From assembly GCF_928368155.1 (NCBI RefSeq), contig NZ_CAKMRU010000001.1, forward strand, positions 936,001 through 1,000,000: a stretch of 64,000 nt of DNA. The letters are read 5' to 3'. A program made the translations under genes and the position numbers. The stretch is from Anaerococcus ihuae (GTDB taxonomy: Bacteria > Bacillota > Clostridia > Tissierellales > Peptoniphilaceae). Below are positions 54,187-63,282 of the stretch, one piece after another. Below the pieces are notes generated by a model that was not told the DNA's origin, made no database searches, and saw only the letters and a list, made by a program, of their open reading frames with translations. How positions within the stretch are numbered: the first letter of the stretch is position 1; each line of letters starts with the position of its first letter.

Positions 54187-54326
54187 TATTTTTTTATTGA
54201 AATTTCAATAACATATAAAATTTTAAGCTAATTAAAATAAAAAATATTGCTTATATTTTTTCTCTTATTTTAGAAAAATTAATTAATAAATTAAATATAC
54301 TTCTATACTAAATATTAATAAAAAAT

Positions 54327-54376
54327 TAAGCATCAACATTAATTCTAAATAAGAAAGGTTGATGCTTAATTTTATC
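54327..54376 (-). terminator. Intrinsic terminator of the surface protein gene
   Basis: AAATTAAGCATCAAC / GTTGATGCTTAATTT, 15-bp stem with a loop of about 20 nt, T-rich on both sides. Confidence 0.8.
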
Positions 54377-54394
54377 TATAAATTTATAAAATAT

Positions 54395-55363
54395 TTATTT
54401 TCTTTTACTTTTAAATAATCCTAGGCTTGATGCTCCTAACAATCCCAAAACTGCTGATAAGCTACCAACTCCAGTTTGAACATTGTCTCCAGCATTGTTT
54501 ACTTTATTGCCTGTATTTATTGTCTTTTGTGAATTTGTTGTAGCTGTTTTTTTATTTTTTCTAATAGAATTTTTTTGGCTTGGATTTTGTGGATTTTGAT
54601 TCGCCATATCGTCTATAATTTTTACTAAATTTTGATCATAGGCATCTTTTTCGCCCTTCATTGACAAAAGACTTCTTGCAAAATATTCTTTATGATAACC
54701 AAGTATTTCTCCCATTTCTTCCCAAGTTGTAGCTTTAGGTAACTTTTCATATTGGAGTTTCATCTTCCTGAGTGTTTCCTCATTACGACCCACCTCACTA
54801 CGTTCCTCATTATAAATTTCAAATCTTAAAAAGTTTAGTTCTGCTTGTTTACTTTTTTCAAAAGCACCTTTTTCATTTAAAAGTTCACTCATTTTATATT
54901 CTTTAGGCTTTGCTTTATTTTCGTCTTTTGGTTTTTCTTCGTCATTTTTTTGATTTTCTGTTTTGTCATCTGTTTTTTTTGTGTCGCCTATTTGATTTCC
55001 TTCTTCGCCTGCTTGATTTCCTTCTTCACCTGCTTGGTTTCCTTCTTCGCCTGCTTGGTTTCCTTCTTCGCCTGCTTGATTTCCTTCTTCGCCTACTTGA
55101 TTTCCTTCTTCGCCTGCTTGGTTTCCTTCTTCGCCTGTTGCGTTTTCTTCTCCGCCTTCTTTTACTGGAGCATTCTTTATAGTGATTTTTTCATTTACAA
55201 CATCTGATTTTTCTTCTTTTTTTGCCTTTTCACTTGTTTTAACTGGCTCTTTTAAGGCTTTTTCTACTGTTTTTTCTTCATTTGCTTTTGCATTAGGAAT
55301 TAATAAGCTTACTCCAAGTGCCAAGGCTAGACTAGCGCTTATAATTTTCTTATTTTTGTTCAT
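54395..55363 (-). CDS. Repeat-containing surface protein
   Basis: Exported protein of 322 residues from the ATG after AAAGGAG at 55363. Signal peptide about 1-27 (ALALGVSLLIPNAKANEE). Residues 60-125 hold seven tandem GEEGNQ(A/V/I) heptapeptides, then a Lys/Asp/Glu linker. A domain near 150-240 contains a YEKLPKATTWEEMGEILGYHKEYF segment that I do not recognise. The C-terminus is NVQTGVGSLSAVLGLLGASSLGLFKSKRK: a hydrophobic helix and basic tail like a sortase signal, but with NVQTG instead of LPxTG. Likely cell-surface; role unknown. Confidence 0.85.
   Translation of the reverse strand: MNKNKKIISASLALALGVSLLIPNAKANEEKTVEKALKEPVKTSEKAKKEEKSDVVNEKITIKNAPVKEGGEENATGEEGNQAGEEGNQVGEEGNQAGEEGNQAGEEGNQAGEEGNQAGEEGNQIGDTKKTDDKTENQKNDEEKPKDENKAKPKEYKMSELLNEKGAFEKSKQAELNFLRFEIYNEERSEVGRNEETLRKMKLQYEKLPKATTWEEMGEILGYHKEYFARSLLSMKGEKDAYDQNLVKIIDDMANQNPQNPSQKNSIRKNKKTATTNSQKTINTGNKVNNAGDNVQTGVGSLSAVLGLLGASSLGLFKSKRK
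54989..55135. repeat. 21-bp tandem repeat, seven units, in the surface protein gene
   Basis: Seven near-identical 21-bp units encode GEEGNQ plus A, V or I. Only third-position and a few second-position changes separate units. The reading frame survives gain or loss of any unit, so length variation between strains is likely. Confidence 0.9.
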
Positions 55364-55409
55364 AAATTTTCTCCTTTTATTTATTTTTTTAAATATTCTT
55401 TCACTAAAC

Positions 55410-55442
55410 ATTATATATATATATATATATATATATTGTCAA
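55410..55442 (-). promoter_or_regulatory. Surface protein promoter with a (TA)12 spacer
   Basis: Minus strand TTGACA (55437-55442) and TATAAT (55410-55415), both perfect, separated by 21 bp made entirely of TA dinucleotides (tract 55412-55436). Loss of two units gives the 17-bp optimum. Slipped-strand changes would therefore switch expression. Confidence 0.75.
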
Positions 55443-55508
55443 TTATTTTAAATATTTATCCATACAAAAGAAAGAAAAATTTCTTCTATATAAATTCTGA
55501 AAATAAAA

Positions 55509-55549
55509 AACACATAGGCAACAGTATCATACTTTTACCTATGTGTTTT
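55509..55549 (-). terminator. Intrinsic terminator of htrA
   Basis: AAAACACATAGG / CCTATGTGTTTT, 12-bp stem, followed by T-rich sequence on the minus strand, 13 nt after the htrA stop. Confidence 0.8.
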
Positions 55550-55561
55550 CATTTTTTTATT

Positions 55562-56782
55562 TTATGGTCTTAACCAATCAGGAAATATTTGATTGTTATC
55601 TTCTTTTTCTTCCTTGTTTTCATTTTTTGGATTTGCTTCTTTGAATTCTTCTATATTTGATGAATCAGTCGTAAATTTAAATTCAAACTCTTTTATATCT
55701 CCTGCTCTTACGATTTCAATTTTGCATGTATCGCCTACATTGTAATTTAGAAGAATTTTCTTTAAATTTGACATATCTTTTACTCTTTGTCCATCAATTT
55801 CTGTAATTATGTCGCCTTTTCTAAAATAATTTTTAGCATCATCTGAAATTGATTGAACATAAACTCCATCTTCGCTTCCTACTGTTTTTGGGTCAATATT
55901 ATTTGATTGTAAAAGTAGGTCTAGATTTATTCCTGTAATACCCAAATAAACTGAATTAAATTTACCATTTTTGGCAATTTCTTTTATTACTTTTTTTGCT
56001 AAATTTACTGGTATTGCAAATCCTATTCCATCAGAATTTCCAGCCTTTGCTGTATTTATTCCTATTAGTTCACCCTTTGAATTTAATAAGGCTCCTCCTG
56101 AGTTTCCTGAATTTATTGCAGCATCGGTTTGCATTAGTCCATCCATCCTTGCTCCATTTTGAAATGAAACTGTCCTTCCAAGTCCTGATATTATTCCGCT
56201 TGTAACTGTTGATTGTAGTTCAAGACCTAGTGGATTTCCGATTGCTACGGCCTTATCTCCAACATTTACCTTATCACTATCTCCCAAATCTATTGGGTTT
56301 AAATTGTTTGCTTCAACTTTTATTACAGCAAGATCAAGAGTGGTATCATTCCATACAAGTTTTGCTTTTTTTGTTTTATCGTCTGAAAATAAAACATTTA
56401 TCTCGCTTGCATCCCCATTGCTCACAACATGGGAATTTGTCAAAATATAGCCATCTTTTGTTACAATTGATCCCGAACCAACTCCTTCAACATAACCTGT
56501 TTGTTGACCAAAAATTGTATTTTGAGTTGCCTTTGTCTTGGTTGTAATTCCAACTACAGAATCTATGCTTTTTTTAACAACAGCTCTTTCCATTGTTATA
56601 TCGTCTGTAGGATTTATATTTACAACACTTTTATTTTTAGATTCTTTTGGTATTCCATTTTTATTTTCATTTTTTAAAGAACTGCCCAATAGGGAAAAAA
56701 CCAAAAATCCTCCCAAAACAGCTCCAATAAGTCCTGAAAGAAAATTAGAAAATCCTCCTGAACCATTATTTCTTCTAGCCAT
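55562..56782 (-). CDS. HtrA-like membrane-anchored serine protease with PDZ domain
   Basis: Envelope protease degrading misfolded exported proteins. The 406 residues have an N-terminal helix (about 13-33), a trypsin domain with ILTNSHVV (His), DTTLDLAVIKV (Asp) and INSGNSGGALLN (Ser, near 228), then one PDZ domain (about 275-370; VYVQSISDDAKNYFRKGDIITEIDGQRV). The acidic tail is rich in E, N and K. Monocistronic. Confidence 0.94.
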   Translation of the reverse strand: MARRNNGSGGFSNFLSGLIGAVLGGFLVFSLLGSSLKNENKNGIPKESKNKSVVNINPTDDITMERAVVKKSIDSVVGITTKTKATQNTIFGQQTGYVEGVGSGSIVTKDGYILTNSHVVSNGDASEINVLFSDDKTKKAKLVWNDTTLDLAVIKVEANNLNPIDLGDSDKVNVGDKAVAIGNPLGLELQSTVTSGIISGLGRTVSFQNGARMDGLMQTDAAINSGNSGGALLNSKGELIGINTAKAGNSDGIGFAIPVNLAKKVIKEIAKNGKFNSVYLGITGINLDLLLQSNNIDPKTVGSEDGVYVQSISDDAKNYFRKGDIITEIDGQRVKDMSNLKKILLNYNVGDTCKIEIVRAGDIKEFEFKFTTDSSNIEEFKEANPKNENKEEKEDNNQIFPDWLRP

Positions 56783-56900
56783 AATTCCTCCTTTTAATTC
56801 TCCTATATTATTATATAAAAAATTGTAAATAATATGTTATAATCTTTATTTTCAAATTTCTATATATTTATCAAGAATTTTCCAATAAATTTTGGCACAA

Positions 56901-56937
56901 AAAAACAAACCCAGATAAAACTGAGTTTGTTTTAAAA
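56901..56937 (-). terminator. Intrinsic terminator of the arginine deiminase operon
   Basis: Minus strand ACAAACTCAG / CTGGGTTTGT stem (one G-T pair) with an AT-rich loop, followed by TTTTTTT, directly after the transporter gene. Confidence 0.8.
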
Positions 56938-56943
56938 TTTTTA

Positions 56944-58449
56944 TTACATTACAGCCATTGCAATTGATAAAATAATTATATTTGCAATCATTACTATAAA
57001 GAATGGTTTCTTTACCCATTTTAAATATGATGAATATTCTACTTTTGCTGCTGCAAGTCCACCCATTACAACTCCTGATGTTGGTGTAACAAAGTTTACT
57101 AGTCCGCAGGCACCACAGAATATCATTATCATTATATTAGGATCATATCCTAATTGATGAGCAAGAGATCCCATAATTGGTATTGATAAAGCTGCAAGTC
57201 CTGATGTTGATGGTACTAAGAATGATAATACCATATAAATCAAGTAAGCAAGTGGAGCAAATACGAATGGTGATACTCCTCTTAATAATTTTGCTGAATT
57301 TTGTAGGATATAGAAATCTAAGTGGGTAGCACTCATTACTACTGTAATTCCTCTTGCTACTGCTATGATTAAACCTACTGATAATAAATCAGCAGCTCCA
57401 GCTATAAATCCATCTACAAATTCTTTTTCACCAACTTTAGCAACTATAGCAATAACTATACTTGATAAAGTAAATAGTGCTGCTAAATCTTTAAAGTACC
57501 AGTATCCTAAAGGTTCTCCTGTTAGGAAATCTGACCATCCAAATGCTTTCAAATAAGCTTCCTCATCTCCGTGGAAGTTGATGTCAACGTATGAGATAAG
57601 TGAAACTATCATTATTACAAATGTTATTGCAAATACAGTTAAAACTGCTTTATGAGTTCCAGTAAATTCTAACTCCTCTTCGTTATCTTTTGAGAAGTGT
57701 TCTTCCATTGCATGTTTTTCGTCTAAACTTAATACAGAATTTTCTTTATTTTCTAATAATTTCTTAGCATAATTTAATACAAATTTTATAACAATTAAAT
57801 CTGTTGATAACCAAAGGATAACACCTATTACCATTACTGTTGTTGCATTTGATTTAATTCCTACAGATTCTAGAGCTCCCATAGCTGCTGATGTTGCAAA
57901 TGGGTTGATTGTTGAACCAAGTACTCCGGCTCCAGCTCCGAGAAGAACTGTACCAACTGCTACCATTGTATCAAGTCCTGCTGCAACCATTGCTGCTGTG
58001 ATTAATGGATAAAAACCTATTGTTTCTTCTGCCATTCCGTAAGTAGATCCACCTACTGAGAATAGGAACATTAATACTGCAATTAGTCTTCCTTCTTTAC
58101 CTTTATTTTTTCTTACCAATGAACGTATTCCAGCTTCCATAGCGCCAGTGCTCATAACTATACCAATGAATCCACCAATACATAAAATAAATATGATAAG
58201 ATCAGCGGCATCCATAAATCCATTAGGAATAGCCATAACAAAGTCACTTAAGCTTGCACTTTGTACAGTAACTGTTTCTCCTGCCTTAACTGCATTAATA
58301 AGGTCCCCATATTTTCCTGGATCTAATGATTTAATTATATCTTTTTCAATAGGTTGACCACTTGCTACTAATGTAATTAGACATACAACAGCTAGAACTA
58401 TCATTAAGATAGAAAACGCACTAAGTGATTTTTTCTTCTTCTTTTCCAT
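56944..58449 (-). CDS. YfcC family transporter, probable arginine/ornithine exchanger
   Basis: Polytopic membrane protein, 501 residues with about 12 hydrophobic segments. Family stretches are FILCIGGFIGIVMSTGAMEAGIRSLV, GGSTYGMAEETIGFYPL near 140-156 and SFLVPSTSGLAALSIPIMGSLA near 430. YfcC/AbgT-type carriers occur in many arginine deiminase operons in place of ArcD, and here it is the last gene after arcC (9-nt gap). Substrate is inferred from that position only. Confidence 0.85.
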   Translation of the reverse strand: MEKKKKKSLSAFSILMIVLAVVCLITLVASGQPIEKDIIKSLDPGKYGDLINAVKAGETVTVQSASLSDFVMAIPNGFMDAADLIIFILCIGGFIGIVMSTGAMEAGIRSLVRKNKGKEGRLIAVLMFLFSVGGSTYGMAEETIGFYPLITAAMVAAGLDTMVAVGTVLLGAGAGVLGSTINPFATSAAMGALESVGIKSNATTVMVIGVILWLSTDLIVIKFVLNYAKKLLENKENSVLSLDEKHAMEEHFSKDNEEELEFTGTHKAVLTVFAITFVIMIVSLISYVDINFHGDEEAYLKAFGWSDFLTGEPLGYWYFKDLAALFTLSSIVIAIVAKVGEKEFVDGFIAGAADLLSVGLIIAVARGITVVMSATHLDFYILQNSAKLLRGVSPFVFAPLAYLIYMVLSFLVPSTSGLAALSIPIMGSLAHQLGYDPNIMIMIFCGACGLVNFVTPTSGVVMGGLAAAKVEYSSYLKWVKKPFFIVMIANIIILSIAMAVM

Positions 58450-58458
58450 AGAAAACTC

Positions 58459-59394
58459 CTATTTTTTGATTATAGTTCCTGTTTTTCCTTCTAATGCTTC
58501 AGCTGCTTTTTCTAAAGATGTAATAAGTGCTTGGCCTTGATCTGAATTTTCAACAAATTCTAAACAAGCTTCTACTTTTGGAAGCATTGAACCAGGTGCA
58601 AAATGTCCTTCTTCAATGTATTGTTTAGCTTGATCAATTGTCATTTCTTTAATTTCTTCTTGATTTGGTTTGTTGAAGTTAATCATAACCCTGTCTACTG
58701 CTGTTAGAATTACTAACATATCAGCGTTTAATTCTTTTGCTAATAAAGCAGATGATCTATCTTTATCGATTACAGCTGGCACACCTTGTAAACCTTCTTC
58801 TGTGTTTATTACTGGTACACCACCTCCACCTACTGTTATTACAATATTTCCATTTGAAACTAAATTTTCTACAACGTTTATTTCAACGATTTCTTTTGGT
58901 ATTGGGCTTGCTACAACTCTTCTGTATCCTCTACCAGCATCTTCAACGTATTCATATCCGTTTTCTTTTTCTTTAGCTTCAGCTTCTTCTTTTGTTAAGA
59001 AACTTCCTATTGGTTTTGTAGGTTTGTTGAAAGCTTCATCGTCTTTATCAACTAAAACTTGTGTAACTACACATGCAATTTCAGAATCTTTGCCTCTTTT
59101 TTTAAGTTCATTTCTGATTGATTGTGATAAATGATATCCAATATATCCTTGGCTCATTGCTCCACATTCAGGAAAAGGCATCTCAGGTGTATTTCCACCA
59201 TTATTTGCTGAAAATTCCATTGCATTGTTTATCATTCCAACTTGTGGACCATTTCCATGTCCAACTGCTACGTCGTAGTTTTCTGATAAATCTACTATTG
59301 TTTTAGCTGTCTTTTTAACTAATTCTAATTGCTCTTCAGGGGTATTGCCTAAAGCATTACCCCCGAGAGCGATAACTAATCTTTTTTTTGTCAT
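58459..59394 (-). CDS. arcC: Carbamate kinase
   Basis: Final step of the arginine deiminase pathway: carbamoyl phosphate + ADP to ATP + CO2 + NH3. The 311 residues show LVIALGGNALG at the start, GHGNGPQVGMI near 46, ECGAMSQGYIGYHL near 77, and TVGGGGVPV near 198 with VIDKDRSSALLA. It is 26 nt downstream of argF. This is the ATP-yielding step. Confidence 0.96.
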   Translation of the reverse strand: MTKKRLVIALGGNALGNTPEEQLELVKKTAKTIVDLSENYDVAVGHGNGPQVGMINNAMEFSANNGGNTPEMPFPECGAMSQGYIGYHLSQSIRNELKKRGKDSEIACVVTQVLVDKDDEAFNKPTKPIGSFLTKEEAEAKEKENGYEYVEDAGRGYRRVVASPIPKEIVEINVVENLVSNGNIVITVGGGGVPVINTEEGLQGVPAVIDKDRSSALLAKELNADMLVILTAVDRVMINFNKPNQEEIKEMTIDQAKQYIEEGHFAPGSMLPKVEACLEFVENSDQGQALITSLEKAAEALEGKTGTIIKK

Positions 59395-59420
59395 CTGTTA
59401 TATATAATCCGTTTCTTTTT

Positions 59421-60425
59421 CTACTTTAATGTTGCATACATTATAGCTTTGATTGTATGCATTCTGTTTTCTGCTTGATCAAATACTTTACTTTGTTTTC
59501 CTAAAAATACTTCGTCTTTTACTTCCATACCATCAAGATCGTATTTGTCTCCGAATTTTTCGTTAACGTCAACACCTGTTGTTGTTTCAAGATCGTGGAA
59601 TGATGGTAGACAGTGTAGGAATATTGCATCATCATCAGCAAGATCCATAACTTTTTGGTTTACTTGGAATGGGTGAAGAATTTCAATTCTCTTTTCCCAA
59701 ACTTCTTTTGGTTCTCCCATAGATACCCAAATATCTGTATAAACTGCATGAGCACCTTTTGCTGCTTCTTCTACGTTTTCTGTAAATTCTACTTTTGATC
59801 CGTGAACTTTTGCAAATTCTTTAGCTTCTGCAACTAATTTTTCATCTGCCCATAATTCTTTTGGACCACAACCTGTGTAGTTAATTCCAAGTTTAGCACA
59901 TGCAACCATTAGTGAGTTACTTACGTTATTTCTGCAATCACCCATGAATACAAAGTTTAATCCTTTTAGGTATCCAAAGTTTTCTTTGATTGTTAGCATA
60001 TCTGCTATCATTTGTGTTGGGTGGAATTCATCTGTTAGACCATTCCATACTGGAACTCCAGAGTATTTAGCTAATTTTTCAACTAATTCTTGGTCAAATC
60101 CTCTGTATTCGATTCCATCATAGAATCTTCCCAATACTTTTGCTGTATCTTCGATTGATTCTTTGTGTCCCATTTGGCTTGAACCTGGATCAAGGTATGT
60201 TACTCCCATTCCTAAGTCCATTCCTGCAACTTCAAATGAACAACGTGTTCTTGTTGAAGTTTTTTCAAATAATAATACTATATTTTTTCCTTCAAGATAT
60301 CTGTGAGGAGTTCTTGTTAATTTTAATTTTTTGAATTGTTCACCTAAATCGATTAGGTATTTAATTTCATCTTCTGTTAGGAATTTTAATCCTAATATAC
60401 TTTGTCCTTGTAAATTTACTGGCAT
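59421..60425 (-). CDS. argF: Ornithine carbamoyltransferase, catabolic
   Basis: Splits citrulline to ornithine and carbamoyl phosphate in the deiminase pathway (ArcB role). The 334 residues contain the carbamoyl phosphate motif EKTSTRTRCSFEVAG near 55-68, HPTQ in EFHPTQMIADM near 137, the metabolically critical HCLPSFHD near 275, and an ornithine-loop SMGEP. The surrounding operon supports the catabolic rather than anabolic assignment. Confidence 0.96.
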   Translation of the reverse strand: MPVNLQGQSILGLKFLTEDEIKYLIDLGEQFKKLKLTRTPHRYLEGKNIVLLFEKTSTRTRCSFEVAGMDLGMGVTYLDPGSSQMGHKESIEDTAKVLGRFYDGIEYRGFDQELVEKLAKYSGVPVWNGLTDEFHPTQMIADMLTIKENFGYLKGLNFVFMGDCRNNVSNSLMVACAKLGINYTGCGPKELWADEKLVAEAKEFAKVHGSKVEFTENVEEAAKGAHAVYTDIWVSMGEPKEVWEKRIEILHPFQVNQKVMDLADDDAIFLHCLPSFHDLETTTGVDVNEKFGDKYDLDGMEVKDEVFLGKQSKVFDQAENRMHTIKAIMYATLK

Positions 60426-60484
60426 GTTTTTTTCTCCTTAATTGTTTTTCTTTATTAATTTTTAGTTACTAACTTACTTTTTTC

Positions 60485-61711
60485 TTATAGTTCTCTTTCA
60501 AGAGGCATTGACATACATCTTGGACCACCACGACCTACTGTTAGGTTGGATGCATCTAATTCTAGTACTTCAATTCCTTCTTTTCTTAGTACTTCGTTTG
60601 TTACAATGTTTCTCTTGTATACTAAAACTTTTCCTGGAGCAAGTGTTAATGTGTTTGATCCATCATTCCATTGTTCTCTTTCAGCAGCTATTGGGTCTCC
60701 ACCACCACATGGAATTAAACGAACTTTTTCAATTCCTAATGCTTTTGCTAGGATTTCATCTAATTTTCCTGATGCTGTTTCAATGTGTAAATCATTGTTT
60801 TCTTCATCTTTTGTAATGATTTTAACTTCCATTTCTTTGATGATTGCTGGATGGTATGTGAATGCATCATAATCAATTTGTGTAAATACAGTATCTAAGT
60901 GCATGAAAGCTCTGTTTTCGTCAATCTTTAATGCATAGATTTTTTCAATTTTATTTTCTACATCTCCAAAGAATAATTTTTTAGCTAATAATTTGATAGC
61001 ATCATATTGAGTTCTTTGAGAAATACCAATTAAAAGTGTATTTTCATTACCGTTGAATGTATCTCCACCTTCTATATGGAATTCATTTTTTCTTCCATAA
61101 AGATCTGGAACTTCTTTATATTCTGGATGGAATCTAAAGATATAGTCACAATAAATTGTTTCTCTGTTTCTTGTTACAGAATACATTTTATTTATAACTG
61201 CACCGTTTCCTACTGATGAGAATGGATCTCTTGTAAAGTATAGGTTTGGCATTGGGTTAATTGCAAGGTAAGATTGTCCAACAACCATTTCGTGTAGGTC
61301 TTCTTCTTTGAAAAGTCCTAATTCTTTAAGTGTTAAACCAGCCATTGTTTTTTCAACAAATTCTTTTGTATCTTCAATTTTTTCTAAATACTCTTTAGCT
61401 TTTGCTAGGATATCCTTATCCTCACAACCAGTTTCGCTTAGATATTCTTCTAAGAATTTTTCTCTTAGTCCTTCATTAGCGTCTAGTGTTTCAGCCATTA
61501 AATCTTCAAGATAAACAACTTCTACACCGTTGTCTCTCATGATATCTGTGAATCTATCATGTTCTTCTTGAGCTAATTTTAAATCTGGAATATCATCGAA
61601 TAATAATTCCTCAAGAGTTGATGGTGTTAAATTTAATAATTCTTCGCCTGGTCTGTGTACCAAAACTTTTTTTAGTGGCTTAATCTCACTTGTTACTTGT
61701 ATTTTTGTCAT
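60485..61711 (-). CDS. arcA: Arginine deiminase
   Basis: Hydrolyses arginine to citrulline and ammonia, giving acid resistance and energy. The 408 residues have YFTRDPFSSVGNGAVINKM near 160-178, HIEGGDTFNG near 220, and the catalytic cysteine in GRGGPRCMSMPLERE at the C-terminus. The first 45 residues carry the usual VHRPGEELLNLTPS start. First gene of the operon, 297 bp from the divergent AraC-type regulator. Confidence 0.97.
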   Translation of the reverse strand: MTKIQVTSEIKPLKKVLVHRPGEELLNLTPSTLEELLFDDIPDLKLAQEEHDRFTDIMRDNGVEVVYLEDLMAETLDANEGLREKFLEEYLSETGCEDKDILAKAKEYLEKIEDTKEFVEKTMAGLTLKELGLFKEEDLHEMVVGQSYLAINPMPNLYFTRDPFSSVGNGAVINKMYSVTRNRETIYCDYIFRFHPEYKEVPDLYGRKNEFHIEGGDTFNGNENTLLIGISQRTQYDAIKLLAKKLFFGDVENKIEKIYALKIDENRAFMHLDTVFTQIDYDAFTYHPAIIKEMEVKIITKDEENNDLHIETASGKLDEILAKALGIEKVRLIPCGGGDPIAAEREQWNDGSNTLTLAPGKVLVYKRNIVTNEVLRKEGIEVLELDASNLTVGRGGPRCMSMPLEREL

Positions 61712-62008
61712 ACTTCCTCCTAAAATATATATAAATAGAGTGAGTTTTAAATTAAAAAAAGGCTACGCTTAAATACCTTTTTAAAATTGATTTTTTAAAT
61801 CACTCATATCGTTTACATCAATAGTATACTCTAATCATTTTATTTTTCACGACAAATTTTTGATTCTTTATTGTAAAATATATTCAAATGAAAAGATTTT
61901 CATAAGGGAAATTTTGGAAAATTATTAATAAATGGCTAAAAATTAGTAAAAAGAGTCAAAATATTATATAATATAGATAAATAAGAAATTAAGATAAAGA
62001 GGTTATTT
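61712..62008. promoter_or_regulatory. Divergent control region of arcA and the AraC-type regulator
   Basis: On the minus strand a TATACT (61823-61828) has only CGTGAA at the -35 position (61846-61851), consistent with an activator-dependent arcA promoter. A hairpin AAAGGTA / TAGCCTTT followed by seven T (61754-61783) lies in the arcA leader and could attenuate transcription. On the + strand TATAAT (61967-61972) with weak TAGTAA at 17 bp serves the regulator gene. Confidence 0.5.
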
Positions 62009-63271
62009 ATGGTTATTAGTAATATACAAACCAAAATTTCTGCAATTTCAGATTTATCTAAAATTTGTAGTTTTGAAGTAGAATTTCAAGATAATTCTAC
62101 AACAACATTAATTCATAGCACTGCAAGACTTCTCTTGTTTAAAAAGGGAAAGGGCAAGTTTATGATAAATGGAGTTGAATATATCATAGAAAAAAACACT
62201 ATGATATCTATACTACCTTGGGATATTACTACAATTACCGATGTTACAGAAGATTTAGAATTCTATAAAATTGTCTATAATTTTCAAATAATAAACGATG
62301 ATCTTAGAAATATTTGTAACTTAAGAAAAGATCAAATTAACTCAATAGAATCATTATCAAAAAATCCTATAAAAATTTTGGATAATGAGTCTTTTCACTA
62401 TATGAAAAATTCTTTCATTGAAATAAAAAATGAAGTAGGAAATAATTCTTTCCACGAAGAAGTTCAAGAAAAACCATATAAAGATGAATTTCTCATATCA
62501 TCTATAATAAGGATATTAATAAAATTTATAAGATTTGAAAATAAATGTGAAATAAATACAAATGAAAACTATGATCACCAAACTAAAATCAACCAAATAT
62601 TAAGATATATGTACTCACATATGAACGAAAAACTTACTTTAGACAGACTTTCTTCAACATTTTTTATTAGTAAATCAAGTCTGAGCAAATATTTGGAAGA
62701 AAATACAGGTTTTACATTTTCTGAATTGCTAAATAGGATTAGATTTTCAAAAGCAATAGACCTATTAATGTTTTCAGAAAAAAGCCTAAATGAAATAGCA
62801 AAAAGTGTAGGCTATACAGATTCATCCCACTTTACAAAGATATTTGAAAATACTGAGGGAATAAATCCGGGTGAATTCAAAAAATACTACAATATAAAGC
62901 AAGTAAGCTTAAAACAAAATGAAGTTAAACTATTAGACAATGTTATAAAATATGAAATTAGAAATTTCACAGACTCTGACCTTACAATCGGAAAAGTAGC
63001 AAAAAAATTTGGTATATCAACATCAGAAGTAAACAGACTTATCTATTTTCAATTTGAAAAAAATTTCTATGAATTTTTAGATTCACTAAGAATCTCAAAA
63101 TCCTGTGAACTTCTAAAAACGACAGATTTGAAAATAATAGATATTGCCATGAAAGTCGGGTACAATTCAACAAGAACCTTCCAAAGAGCTTTTAGGAGAA
63201 TTGTAGGCCTATCCCCTAACGATTTTAGGACAACAATAAACTTCCAAGACTCTGATGGAAATATAATATAA
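62009..63271 (+). CDS. AraC-family regulator with two C-terminal DNA-binding domains
   Basis: Transcription regulator of 420 residues. Residues 1-120 are a cupin-like sensor (ARLLLFKKGKGKFMINGVEYIIEKNTMISILPW). Residues about 192-291 form a complete AraC domain with the signature IAKSVGYTDSSHFTKIFENTEGINPGEFKKYY; residues about 310-410 form a second, with IAMKVGYNSTRTFQRAFRRIVGLSPNDFR. Two tandem AraC DNA-binding modules (four HTH motifs) are unusual. Divergent from arcA and 11 nt upstream of the B3/4 gene, so it probably controls both. Confidence 0.88.
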   Translation: MVISNIQTKISAISDLSKICSFEVEFQDNSTTTLIHSTARLLLFKKGKGKFMINGVEYIIEKNTMISILPWDITTITDVTEDLEFYKIVYNFQIINDDLRNICNLRKDQINSIESLSKNPIKILDNESFHYMKNSFIEIKNEVGNNSFHEEVQEKPYKDEFLISSIIRILIKFIRFENKCEINTNENYDHQTKINQILRYMYSHMNEKLTLDRLSSTFFISKSSLSKYLEENTGFTFSELLNRIRFSKAIDLLMFSEKSLNEIAKSVGYTDSSHFTKIFENTEGINPGEFKKYYNIKQVSLKQNEVKLLDNVIKYEIRNFTDSDLTIGKVAKKFGISTSEVNRLIYFQFEKNFYEFLDSLRISKSCELLKTTDLKIIDIAMKVGYNSTRTFQRAFRRIVGLSPNDFRTTINFQDSDGNII

Positions 63272-63282
63272 AGGAGAAAAAT

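Noticed and set aside
54910-55207. Long + strand open frames rich in Leu/Phe opposite the surface protein repeats
   Set aside because: They are shadows of the GEEGNQ repeat on the other strand (no ribosome site, extreme composition).
58670-59134. 154-codon + strand frame opposite arcC
   Set aside because: Antisense shadow of a well-conserved gene; serine/leucine-rich composition is expected from the complement of its codons.
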